Shown piece by piece: positions 33,901-45,240 of a stretch of 64,000 bases of DNA. Positions within the stretch are counted from its first letter, which is position 1, and the number at the start of each line of letters is the position of its first letter. Made by a program: the position numbers and the translations under genes. The notes below the pieces were generated by a model that searched no databases, was not told the origin of the DNA, and was given only the letters and a program-made list of their open reading frames with translations. Source of the DNA: Xiphias gladius (Eukaryota; Chordata; Actinopteri; Istiophoriformes; Xiphiidae); assembly GCF_016859285.1 (NCBI RefSeq), contig NC_053406.1, positions 9,285,026-9,349,025 on the forward strand, written 5' to 3'.

Positions 33901-36900
33901 TCTCCCTTTTTTTTGGGGGGGGGCTTATGAATCATCACTCAGTGTTTTTATTCAAGAAGAGAGTGGAATAGAAAGTAGCTGCTAGATCTACACTGCACGC
34001 GTTTTGCATCACAGCCAATAAAGTGGAGCTGAGGCTGCAAACATGTTCAAAATACAAATATTCTGTTATTATCTTAGTAATGTTCTATTTGTAGTTTTCT
34101 TGAAATCCACCCAGAGCAGCTTCCCTCAGCAGAGACCCTCTTGACTACTTCTGCAAATTAAAACACAGCTTTATTTATACTATGTCTGCAAATCTGTAAC
34201 TGAATTGCAAAGTTACAACACTGCTTCAGCATTTCTTTACCAAAACACTGATGTCACCTTCTCTCCTCAGTTGCGGAGGTCGGGCAGGAAGAGGATGAGT
34301 GCACAGTCCCGCTGGCGGTAACGGCCTCCCTCTCTGCTCTTCTGCTCCTCCTCCTGCTCTGCATCTGCACTGTCCTCTGTTACAGACAAAGGACACAAGC
34401 AAGTAGGCACTCTTCTCTTCCTTAGATTGCTCTGGGTGAAAAAATGTCACCTCCTACGCTTTTCCAGTACAGAAACTGTGATTAAAGTATAATGAAGAAG
34501 ATAGGTGGTTACACGCTGTGACTCGGCGCTGCCCCGTGCTGGCCTTCACCAAGGGTACGCAATATTTTTTCTGACAAAGACAGAACATTAGTTGTCAGCA
34601 GAAAGCTTTACTTCTCAGTAAACAGCAGCAGCAAAAAGGTTAGAGAGGTATGTGTATCACTGCAGGGTTGGCAGTTTGAATCCCAAAACAACTGGGAAAA
34701 TCAAGACAGGAAGGAGTAATGATTATCAGTCCTCTACTGCAGAGGAGCGAGCATGTGCAAGGCGTATCACTAGTTGAACAGTTTGTGCAAGGCAGCTTTC
34801 AGGTATGAATTTGTGAAGTTGTGTAGTTTTTAAAGTCCAGCTGAAATTAAATTTCATGTTTTTTTTGGCCTCCAGATCATAATGCATACTGTCAGATGCA
34901 GTTAGTTAAACAGCTTTGAAAATGTACTTGCATGTGGAATCGTGGTCAGTTTAGATCCTGGTGTGGTCCTTACTCTTCCAGTCTACCACTGCTACCAAAA
35001 CACTGCCTGCCCATGACTTGTAAGCTACAGTTTACAGGGCAAGTTTTGTCACTACATTCCTCTGCTGGGCCTCAGGCTGTTGGCTCCGCTGTCAATCATC
35101 CACACACACCGACACACACGCTCAAACGCTGAGAGAAAAAGTGACATTTCTGATACTTCCCTTAACTATTAAACAAAAATCACTTTAACATTATGTATGT
35201 CTGGAAAAGAGATGACCAAATGGGATTTTAGCTTGACTTGAAAGTCTGTAATTTAACTTTTTTTTACTATGTTTTTACTGAAGTAACATACCTTACCTCA
35301 TTTTTAATCACATCCATTACACAGTGCAAATTTCTTTCCATGTTTTCCTTTGGCATCAGAAACTCATAGAAGAAGAGAAACATAGTACAACCTCAATAAC
35401 GTTTCTACTGTTGTTTGATTTAATAAAGGTTGTTGCAGAAAAATACGTTGTAATTTCAGTGAGCCTTCCTTTTATAAATAAAGGGACTGTGTCTCAGTCC
35501 TGGGTTTATATCTGAACCATGTTAGTCACATCAGTGGGACAGTCTGATAAAGGCCATTGAGATGTGAAGAAGGGTTGACAGTTGTTTGGTGGGAATGTAG
35601 CGACCTTGGACAGGCTTTTAAACTGTTTGCTAAAAGGATTACAGCTGTTGGTACATTGGCAGAAATTGTACCTTGTACCTGGTCCTGACTCAAACCTGGT
35701 TCCTTCCAGATGAGTCACTATGTTTGTCAGAACATACCCCACACACACAGTGCCACAGAGAAAGGGCACAGCTTATCTTGCAAATTTAAAGGAAGTCAGA
35801 CACTTTGCTTATTAGCTTTCTTGCCATGAGTTAGGTAAGGAGATTAATACCACTCTCATGTCATATGGTAAATATGTACGGTGCGTTCAGAAAGTATTCA
35901 GGACCCTTCATTGTTTTCACATTTTGTGTTGTTACAGCTGGCAAAGTTATTTAAAATCATCTTTCCCTCATCACTCTACACTCAATTACCCATAATGACA
36001 GAGTGAAAACAGAATTTTAGAATATTTTGCAAATTTATTAAAGAGGAAAAACTGAAATATCACATTGACATAGGTATTCAGACTGTTTTCTATGACACTT
36101 GAAATTTAGCTCAGGTGCCTCCCATTTCTCTTGAACATCTTTGAGATGATTTGAGTTCACCTGTGGTAAATAAAATTGACTGGACGTGACTTGGAAAGGC
36201 ACACACCAGGTCTTACAGCCAATAATTCATATCACAGCAAAAACCAAGCCATGAGGTTGAAGGAACTGCCTGCAGAGCTCAGAGACAGGACTGTGTCGAG
36301 GCACAGATCTGGGGAAGGCTACAGACAAATTTCCAGTGCATTGAAGGTTCCCACACTGGTCTCCATAATTCTTCAATGGAAGAAGTTTAGAACAACCAGG
36401 ACTCTTCCTAGAGCTGTCAAGTTGGCCAAACTTAGCAATTGTGGAGGAGGGTAAGACAGGTTACCAAGAACCCAATGGTCACTCTGGCTGAGCCCCAGAG
36501 ATCGTGTGTGGAGATGGAAAAACTTCCAGAAGGATAACCATTACTGCAGCACTCCACCGATCTGGGCTTTATGGCAGAGTGGCCAGACGGAAGTCTCTCC
36601 TCAGTGAAACTTTGCAATAAAAAAGCACCTAACGCACTCTCAGACTGTGAGAAACAAGATTCTCTCGTCTGATGAAACCAAAGTTGAATCGTTTGGCCTC
36701 AATTCTAAGTGTCATGTCTAGAGGAAACCAGGCACCGATCATCACCTACCCAATACCATCCCAATGGTGAAGCATGGTGGTAGCAGCATCATGCTGTGGG
36801 GGTGTTTTTCAGTGGCAGGGACAGGGACACTGGTCAGGATTTAGGGAGAGCTGAATGGAGCAAAGTACAGAGATATCCTTAATGAAAACCTGGTCAAGAG

Positions 36901-39900
36901 CGCTCAGGACCTCAGAAGGATCACCCTCCAACAGAATAATGACCCTGAGGACACAGCCAATCGGGAGTGGCTGAGGGACAACTCTATGAATGTCCTTGAG
37001 TGGCCCAGCCAGAGCCTCGACTTTAACCCAATCGAACATCTCTGGAAAGACCTGAAAATGGCTGTCCAATGACAGTCCCCATCCAACCTGATTGAGCTTC
37101 AGAGAATCTGCAGAGAAGAATGGCAGAAACTCCCCAAAACCAGGTGGGCAAAGCTTGTCGAGTTATACCCAAGAAGATTCGAGGCTCTAATCGCTGCCAA
37201 AGGTGCTTCAACTAAGTACCAAGTAAAGGGTCTGATTACTTATGTCAATGTGACATTTAGGGTTTTCCTTTTTAATAACTTTGCAAAAACATCTAAAATT
37301 CTGTTTTCGCTCTGTCATTATGGGCTATTGAGTGTAGAGTGATGAGGGAAAAAATAAATCTAAACAATTTTAGCATAAGGTTGCAACATAACAAAATGTG
37401 AAAAAGTGATTTACTGTTCAGAGATGGGAGTGGTATTAATCTTCTTCTCAACAAAAAAGCCACTGAGCATAAATCCCAAAATGTTAAACTATTTCCTTAG
37501 GAGAGACATATTGATTTTTTGTTTATAAAGTTGAAAGATTACTAAGGCAATACCAACTCTTCCTTCACAGCCCTCCAGGTCTTGCGTGGGTCAGGAAATG
37601 CTATAAACCCATTAATAAGGGTTTAAAATCACCACACAGTGAGACAGTTTTACTGCAACTCTTTCAGAGCTCATAACCCAACCTACAATATTTGCGATGT
37701 GGCCAGACTACTTGCCGTCTCTCCAACCAAAGCGGTCGATACCTTGGCAAGTTTTGGAAGTAAAATGCTGTAGAAAGTCTGGCCAGGAAAGCAGGATTTG
37801 CAGAGATGTTTCTGGAGTGCAATCTCTGAGGGGATCGTTGTACTAGCACAAGGATGCGGAGGAGGCCTGTTTGTGCGCGATAACAAAAAGTGACCGTGAA
37901 TCACACATTTAGAAGTCAGTGTAATCCCTGTGACTGATTCTAGACCATTGCAAATCATGGCAATGTTTTAGAGCCAAGGGATTATGATAAAGCAGGTGTG
38001 ACCTTTCTCCTACGGCAGCTGATTCTGTACCTGAAACATCTAATACCTCCTTCACAGTTGTCCTTGCTTCAGTCTCAGAGCTTTAATGTAACATCCCTGA
38101 GCAAGTTAAATTAACTTCAAGAGGATGTTTCACATGTAAGAGGATGTGGCTTGCTTCCAAGTCACTAAGCTTCTCTTTGGGTAATCCACCTCAATGGGGA
38201 GTAATGTATGGTTTGTAATTATTGGAAAAATAGAGGGGATCTAATATAGTTACCCTCAAAGACTTTGGCCAGCATGACAGCAGGGATATATAATGACAAA
38301 GGCAATTTCTCTCTCTGTAAAAGGAACAGTTTATATCTCTCCTGGGGCAAGCACCATCTGCCCCATTGTTATATTGTTTTGTTTTCGCCGTAGCCAGGAG
38401 GACCTTTGGCAAAGGCAACCATGAATCCGTGTTACAAAACTCATTAGCACTCAGCTCCAGCTTTCACTGTTGAATTACAAACTGACTGGAGGCTATGATA
38501 TTAGTGCAGTACCCAAAACTAATAAACGGTGGCACATTTACGGCTTTCACGAGCTAGCACAACGGTTCTGTGGTGAGTGCAGTGAGAATAATAAAGTTAG
38601 TGGCTAATAGCTCACAATAGTTCTGTACACTTAATGCCTCATTTATTTATTTTACATTTCAGAACCAAACCCAAAGGAAGCTGTATGGTAAGATATAAAA
38701 GCTCTTTTTCTAGACTCCCTTTGCTTTATGAAGCTTTTTTTGTTTAACAATGAAAACCTTGGATTTTCTTCACTTTTCTAAACTAACAAATTGAACATTA
38801 AGCTCAACTGTGGAGTCTTAAGTGAAAGTGACTTTTTTGTAGAGAAAATGGCTGCCAGCAATCTGCGATACTTTACATAAACTACTATAATAGGAAGACT
38901 CAAAAAAAAGATTGTCTGTTCACAACAGCATAGCCTCTGACAAAGTGGCTCTGCCGGATCTCAGCTAAAAGTTATCTTTTCCATTGGACCGTTCATTCTG
39001 GCATTTGCAGGTTCAACCAATCAGTGGCTGGGAGAAGCTCGGTTGCTGAGATGACAGGGGGGAAGGATAACCTGGGATACTCTGTTGAGGGCCTCAGAGG
39101 TGAGATAGCAACATGTGGTTCACCATGACAATTGTAAACCTCAACTACAACTGTAAAACACAGTACAGAATCTGAGGGTACAAAAAGAAATATTTCAGTT
39201 TAATCTAATAAACTGCAGCATTAAGTTATAGTAAGTAGGTTACCACTGTATTAACTGTAAAGGTAGGTCAGATTTTACAAACCCAAAACACTAAATGACC
39301 AGAGTATTTCTGCTGGGTTTTTAATAAGGTTGTTTTTTATTTATTACCAACTGATCAACAATTACTTGACAAGGTACTGAGGTTTTTGGTTACATTTCAG
39401 CCTAATATGACAGTGTCAATTTTATAGTTTCTTCACGGACCTCTATAGTGGAAATTTGGCGGAAATCTCTGATCCACTTCTCACTGGTCACTGGTAAAAG
39501 TCAATAAATTTAATAGATCACTTAAAAAAGCATCAGCCAGCTTAAAGGACCTTGCCAGTGTGTTTGTATTTCTCAGCTTTAGTTCCTTAACTACAAATTA
39601 TGTATACTTTAAATTTTTGACAAATTTATTGAATGCATGCCAAATATTTTTAGGTTTTTGGACATGTTTTCCTACAGCTTCAGGAATTCACTGGTTTTAT
39701 TTAATTTCCATAAAAAATGATTTTTTTTTTAACATAAAGTTGTGTAATTCATCACATTAAACATAAAGTCTATATTATTATTTTTTTGTCATGGTTAAAT
39801 TATGACTGCCTGGTAATGCAGTTTTCTTGCAGATTATTTGAAAAGTCTGCATTGCTTTTCTCCACAATGACATAGCAACCTGGAAAAAAATTAATACAGA

Positions 39901-41764
39901 AATAATGTTCAGTATGATGGATTACGTTCAGTTTTATTAATCTTTACTCGATTTTAACTCAATCATATTTCAAGTCAGCTAATATATTTTGATATTAGAT
40001 GAAAACTAAAACTAAAACTCTGCAGCATGGTTTACAATATGGTTAGCTTTAATATCAAGTGGACATGATTTGCGGTAAATGGGAATTAACATGCAAGAAT
40101 GCGGGTTATGTCTTTTAAATGATTGATTTATCACTTTATTCTGCCACATAATTTACTAACATACAGTTTACTTTACAGATCCCAAAGTGAGTAAAACCAA
40201 AGTATTATGTGGGTGAGGTACTTGCAACAAATGGTAAATCATGGCTAATTGAGCAGCCACAAACCACATAATTTGCTGGTTTCAAAACCAAGCAAATTGG
40301 TTTTTTTTCAGAAAGAAAAAAAAAGATGAAATTAAACTCGGGATGCTGTGTTTACCTTGTACATATCTCAGACCTCTGAGCCACTAAAATCGCCTGATTC
40401 CTATTATTTTGCTGAGGCTACTTTATGTCTAAAGTGGGCTGTAGCTGGTCAGCGGGGCTGTGAGTTTAGATGAGGCTAAATTGCTGTTTTTCCTCCCAGC
40501 AGATGCAGATTACAATGAGCTAATCATGGAAACTCGTAGCCAGATGGACTTTGTCAGCTTTCAAAAGGTAGGTTAGAGAAAGAGAAGGTGGGGAGGGCTG
40601 GGAGACAGAGACAGAGAGAGAGAGAGAGAGAGAGGGAGAGAAAGGAAGAGAAAGACCAAGAGAGACAGAACTCGACTGAAGCTGAATAATGCATCCAGTC
40701 ATTCTGCAGCTGGAGTTCCTGCTGCCTCCTCTCTCGTTGATGAGAACAGGAGGGAACTGCACTGCTACACTGTTGCACCTCAGCTGGCCTCCCATCAGAC
40801 AACATCATCCAACGTTGGGTAAATCCCAATTTGCAGAGCACTTCATGGCTCAACCAAATGCCATCAGCGCTGTTTTTGGTTTACGGGGCACTTCTAATTG
40901 GCTCCACCCTTATTAAGGTGTATGATTTTAAATATTGGGATGATCTTCAGGTGTGCATGCAGGACTTAACTGAGACCTGACTGAGGCACAAACTGAGAAA
41001 AATACATATATATTTCATCTGTCTCTCTGGACCCTGTAAATTATAACATGATCTTAACATGTCAATGTTGATGAGGTGATTGTGCCTCAGGGAGTTTTCT
41101 AGGCCTGACCTATAATTGACCAATTGATTGTCACATTGATTCTGGATAACATAATGTATTGATATCTTGTGTAATATCCTGGTGTTTAATAATGAAAGGC
41201 AGAGGGACAACTGCACTCTTCTGGACTGGTTGATTCAGCTCCTTTTGCCCATTACCTATGATGTGCAGCAGGTCTGACTTGAGGTCACATGTTCAGTACT
41301 GATTCACTGTCTTTGACCTGAGTGCTTTAAGTTTGGTAATAGGATTGCCCTATGTGTAGGTACTGAAGGTGGAAGACAGTCACTTTGAGGCTTTTAAGGC
41401 ACTGGCTGTCTTCCATTTGTCTTCAGATATGTCTGAGGGTGATCGTACACTGGACTTTATTGGCAAGTAGAATACAAAGAAATACCCACAGTTTCACTGC
41501 CGCACTCATTTAGGATCATGTTGTTTCCAGGAAAGCTTTCAGGATGGCAATCTTAGCTTGTAGCCTTTTCCTGTGACTGTTGTCCGTCTGCACTGCTGTA
41601 GAAAATTACCTGGTGCATTGTCAGTAAAAACAAAATTTGATGGTGTCCCCCAGGTCCCTGACGTTGTGCACTCCAACAGCCTGTCTCTACACAGTGAGAG
41701 CCAAGTCCAGGTGTGTCTGTCAGAGGAAAACTCCAAGAACGTCAGGAGAATTACCACAGTTTGA
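26121..41764 (+). CDS. igsf5: IGSF5 / JAM4, two-Ig-domain junction adhesion protein, complete, nine coding exons
   Basis: Coding exons: 26121-26166, 27366-27683, 32003-32130, 33546-33711, 34271-34402, 38663-38687, 39011-39099, 40500-40567 and 41654-41764 (stop TGA), giving 360 residues with every junction in phase. Exon 1 is a signal peptide ([12 protein letters not shown]). Exon 2 is a V-type Ig domain with Cys in RFTCS, Trp in VMVWLLNG and Cys in GQVTCDL. Exons 3-4 form a second Ig domain ([18 protein letters not shown] to SHVDCLASV). Exon 5 has a transmembrane helix ([20 protein letters not shown]) and a basic stop-transfer RQR. The cytoplasmic tail ends RRITTV, a class I PDZ ligand. JAM4 is known to bind MAGI-1 at epithelial tight junctions through its C-terminus. 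The exon 4 acceptor (GTGGAG/GTGAGC) is the least certain border. AATAAA at 41793-41798 is the polyadenylation signal. Confidence 0.93.
27020..27225 (-). repeat. Fold-back MITE fragment upstream of igsf5 exon 2
   Basis: Minus-orientation arm of the same family as 15219-15660: GGCTGCTGGCTGTAGCTTAA, ACAGACATAAGAGTGGTATT and the terminal AAAATGTCAAACTATTCCTT. It lies 140 bp before exon 2. Confidence 0.6.
27909..27939 (+). repeat. CA microsatellite
   Basis: About 15 CA units in igsf5 intron 2, directly visible. Confidence 0.95.
28405..29803 (-). mobile_element. Degenerate Tc1/mariner element in igsf5 intron 2
   Basis: A Tc1-type transposase reads on the minus strand in broken frames: a helix-turn-helix part at about 29440-29080 ([20 protein letters not shown]), then 29076-28765 ([20 protein letters not shown] and [14 protein letters not shown]), then about 28760-28610 ([11 protein letters not shown]). 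The first catalytic Asp of the usual DET motif is Asn here (LWTNETK), while the second Asp (QQDNN) and the Glu (PIENLW) remain. Several in-frame stops and one frameshift make it dead. The ends carry inverted and direct repeats: AGGGTGCCAATAATTGTGTC near 29584, GGGGTGCCAATAATTTCACC near 29772, and the inverted counterpart GACACGATTATTAGCACCCT near 28425. The left outer repeat appears to be lost. Confidence 0.85.
29804..32002 (+). other. Remainder of igsf5 intron 2
   Basis: About 2.2 kb without a recognisable gene or repeat apart from a C run near 30979-30987. The segment at 31230-31400 is less AT-rich and free of repeats, so it might contain regulatory sequence, but nothing specific can be named. 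Confidence 0.4.
34640..34790 (+). repeat. tRNA-derived SINE-like fragment in igsf5 intron 5
   Basis: GGTTGGCAGTTTGAATCCCA resembles a tRNA B box (GGTTCGAATCC) and is followed by TCCTCTACTGCAGAGGAGC and GTGCAAGGC. This matches the layout of fish tRNA-derived SINEs, where a CTCTACTGC...GAGCAAGGC block follows. The copy is decayed. Confidence 0.45.
35785..37500. repeat. Fold-back MITE arms enclosing a Tc1-like element
   Basis: The left arm (35785-35878) reads AGATTAATACCACTCTCATG and the right arm (about 37420-37500) contains the reverse complement GGAGTGGTATTAATCTTCTT and the terminal AATGTTAAACTATTTCCTTA. They are the two inverted ends of the family seen at 15219-15660. The middle of the MITE has been replaced by a Tc1-type transposon. 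Confidence 0.6.
35879..37418 (+). mobile_element. Degenerate Tc1-like transposon in igsf5 intron 5
   Basis: The left end begins CGGTGCGTTCAGAAAGTATT after a TA, typical of fish Tc1 elements. A subterminal block near 35960-36030 (TCATCACTCTACACTCAATT) has its inverted partner near 37300-37350. Transposase reads on the plus strand: 36252-36420 gives the paired-like domain ([20 protein letters not shown]), 36660-36690 [11 protein letters not shown], 36770-36815 [14 protein letters not shown], 36935 QNNDPEDTA and 37027 [10 protein letters not shown]. The DDE residues are all still recognisable but frameshifts and stops (for example within 36430-36620 and at 36842) disable it. The right terminus lacks about 20 bp. 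It belongs to a different Tc1 family from 28405-29803. Confidence 0.88.
37501..38662 (+). other. Distal part of igsf5 intron 5
   Basis: No exon or recognisable element. Short open frames on the minus strand at 37664-37958 and 38191-38418 show no familiar domain and are probably chance. Confidence 0.4.
40611..40641 (+). repeat. GA microsatellite after igsf5 exon 8
   Basis: A GA run lies about 45 bp downstream of the exon 8 donor, directly visible. Confidence 0.9.
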
Positions 41765-41799
41765 ATATGTTTGTTATGATGTTATTTGATGTAATAAAT

Positions 41800-44700
41800 A
41801 TGGTGTTAATGAAAAAAGTATATTATTGTGATGCATAGTATTTACAACAGGGCAACTCACCATTGTTTGAATGGTGTATAACTGAAATTTTAGTAAAGCT
41901 AGAAGCTAATATTATGTGATCATGAGCAGTATGAGTACAGCTTTTTTTAAATATACCTTTGACATTTTTGAATGAATCTGAATATATAACATTGTATTTT
42001 TATATTCAGTAAATATTTTTTTGTGTGTGTTTCTTTATATTGTTGGCTTTTATTTACCTAATTTTATTTACCTTACAGTATATACTTTAATATATAAACT
42101 TGAGCATTTTGTAGGAAATTTCTGGTTTAGTCGAGTCTTATTTTTGTTACTTTGGCCATGATTTCTGTCGGTCATCATAACATTCCACTCGACAAGTTGA
42201 TTGCTTAGGAATGGAAACGCAGTGAAATCGCTTAAAAGTAGATTGGCACAGGAAAAGTGATTGGTCAGATGATCAGAAAGGTTGTAAACAAGCCAAAGGT
42301 TTAGTCAGATGATCTAAACCACTGTATTTGGAGGTAAAACATAATGTGACCACACCCCATATGTCACTAATTTTCAATTATTGCACAGGAATGATGTGCA
42401 CATAACTATGGAAAGTAGACTAGAGGTCAATGAAAACAGTGATAGATATTTATGGTGGTTTGGTGAGTACAGTGTTATTATTGCTGATAGTCCCTCAGTC
42501 CCCCAGAGACTGAACTGGTAGAATATCACAGTCACTTGATCCAAGAGTGAGTTTCTTCTCCAGCAATACCTCATCATACTGTAATGTAGTGGTGTGGCCT
42601 GTTCCATTATTCTGGTCTAATTCTGTTTCCAGGGAACCTACAATCCATTATATGCCTCTTTTTACATTTCATACGTGGTGGAGACTCAAACTCATTCAAT
42701 TTCCCAGCTATGGAAAGGAAATGCAGCATCAATGGTAAAGGTTGAAGCGCAAATTAACACAATGTGACTGGTGCTGCAATGAGAATGATGTGGTGGTGAG
42801 CCTCTGTGTAGTAATGCACAGAATAACAGATTTATCTCTGCGTGAAATGGGCGACATAACATTTGCATTTCGTAATAGTAAAGGAGGGAGTTGAGCGGAG
42901 TGGTAGAGATTGAGGTGCATGAATCTGCCCGACACTCTATAGTTACACAAGCATTGCTGTTATTAAAGGAGTTGGCATGCATAAAAAGATGACATGCGTA
43001 TTGCTGGTGTCCATGAAAAAAAAATTATATATAAAATTGAAAATACTGCTGTAGTTCATTTTCCTGTTGATACACATGCTTTATTTTTCACATTTCAGAA
43101 ACCATTTTGACAGCAAATGAGCTTCTACCAAGTTAATTAAATTATTATCCAAATGGGATCATTATCATTGTTTGATCAAGTCCCAGAATCTAAGGAAAAA
43201 TCTGGCGAAAATGGCGAAACAGGTTTTTTTCTGGATGATGTTGCAACTCCTTCAGTTTTTATGCATTTTTGTCAGCTCCCACAACTACAAAGGCCTTGGA
43301 AGAAATGGCAAAGCATGCAATCAGCAGTTTATATTTTGTTGAATGGGAAATACTCTTCCATTTCACTGAGGGCCAGTGCACAGTTCTCATTGGACCTTTG
43401 AGTTTTAGACTTGATTTATCTGTGATTTAACCTTGATTAGCTGATTATGACTACAATCCTAGAGAATGGCATAGGGGCTAAATACCTGCTAATACAAACT
43501 CTGCTGAAAACAAATGCTTTCATCAGCAGTGGGCTCAAATCCGAGGTTGTATATTATGTGGTACGAAAGAAGAATCTACAGGGGGGCAGGAGGTCAGGAT
43601 AAAGAGTGAGGACAGCTGGCACTGGAGGTGCACACAAACATTAATCTGTTTTATGTATTTTTGGGTAAAGTGGTATCATCTATACTGACTCCAGCCAGAT
43701 GAGAGACACAAGCAGTGGGAGAAAACAGGAGTCTACGGTCCTTTGTGTCCATTGTGTTGAAGGCAGTACTATTTGGGTTTACCAGCATCTTTCAGAAATG
43801 GAAATAAATTCATACTGTACAAAGTAAATAAAAGGCATATACAATATACACAGAAGTTGAGATTTCACAGAAATCTCTCTTTGAATTGTCACTTATGTAG
43901 TAACAGTGTGCATGCTTGCATTATTGAAAATAGCATGCTGACATAGTTTCCTGCTTTTCTCTATCACCAGATGGCTGACACAGATCTTCACTTTGGAATT
44001 CACATCTCGCCAGTGAATGTGAGGAAAGTGTTTGTCCTCTCTCTCTCTCCCGCTACGCTCTCATCGTCGCTGCCTTCTGTTTTCTGGCACCAAACGCCTG
44101 CCACTTAAGCGACAGGCTATTAAATAAATTAGGTTTCTGACAAAGTAAGGCACAAAATGAGAGGCCTATTACATGACCTGCGTTAGCGTTTTGTTTTCCA
44201 GCTTAACCTTACCCTTCCCTGGGGCTTACTTAGGGCACTCCATGGGTGTCAGTTACGCTCTGCAAAGTGGTGTGCCTGTATTGTTCGGAGGCATCTAAAA
44301 GCTCACAGGGTCAGCCAGGCCGGGGCCGGTCAGTGTCTGCCTTTCCAACAGTGAGGTTGTAACAAGGTCGCTCACTTTCACCTCCCATAACCATAGCCAT
44401 CTTCTGGAGTCTCTGTCACTCATTCACCGTCTACCCTGCTCCTCCTGTCTGTCACGAACTGATCTCCTCCTCACATCATCGTGTGACACTACAGTTACAC
44501 TGCACATGCTCAGTCTCGAATCTAGTGGCGCTCTGGCTCCCAGACTCTTACGTCAGTGTACAAACTCAAGTCTGCAAGGGACCACCTTTCAGTGCAGCAA
44601 GTATCCCCTTCCTCCCTGCGCGCATCACAGAAAATTACTTAGTGGAACAGAACCTTCAGGGACAATGAGGGACGAGTCTGCTGCTAGGGTGCACCTCCCC

Positions 44701-45000
44701 AGCTACATCAACAGTTTTCTGTTGGCAATTAGCAAGAAGCCACGGCACTCCTTTCTGGTGTATAGATAAATAAATGGAAACTTTAGCTAATGGCTCTCTG
44801 GAGTAAAATATGATGTCTCCAGTGGCTTGTTATTCTGCTTTCCATTTCCTGTTCGTCAGGGTCCATTAGCAGTCCAGTCACTGCTCTCCTGTAGGAGAGG
44901 ACGCTGAGCAGAGCAAGGACATTCAAACCAATCATTTACAAATATCTTAGTGCTAGAGTACCATCGCCTCCTGTCTGTGTTTCATTCTTTGTCAGGCGAT
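41800..45000. other. Gene-poor interval after igsf5, part 1
   Basis: I see no coding gene. At about 44085-44215 the sequence is repeat-free and contains CACTTAAG, an NK2-type homeodomain site, beside ATTAAATAAATTA; this could be a conserved regulatory element but alignment would be needed to know. Confidence 0.35.
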
Positions 45001-45240
45001 TTTAAAGGTTAATGCTGACAATATTCTATATTTTGCTTATTGTCAAAAAAAGCCATGAAAAGACCAAAACCAACAGTGAGTTTCACCATCTCTCAATACT
45101 TTCGACTGGTTCATATTGAAGGCGTAAATCTTTAAAAATGGTTCACAAATACTTACTTTCATTTGTAAAAAAGAGATCTGATTTTCATGAGATCTGTTGA
45201 CAATAAGTCAAATTTAGAACAACACCAGGCTAATCCTTTA
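45001..45240 (+). repeat. Dispersed fish repeat copy
   Basis: TTAATGCTGACAATATTCTA, CCATGAAAAGACCAAAACCA and CATCTCTCAATACTTTCGAC match the same dispersed family as 56630-56750, where CGTAAAGACCAAAGCCAACA and TCTCTCATACTTTGTGACTT occur in the same order. Family name unknown to me. Confidence 0.5.

Noticed and set aside
37664-37958. Two minus-strand frames of 61 and 91 codons in igsf5 intron 5
   Set aside because: No similarity recognised and they overlap each other in different frames.
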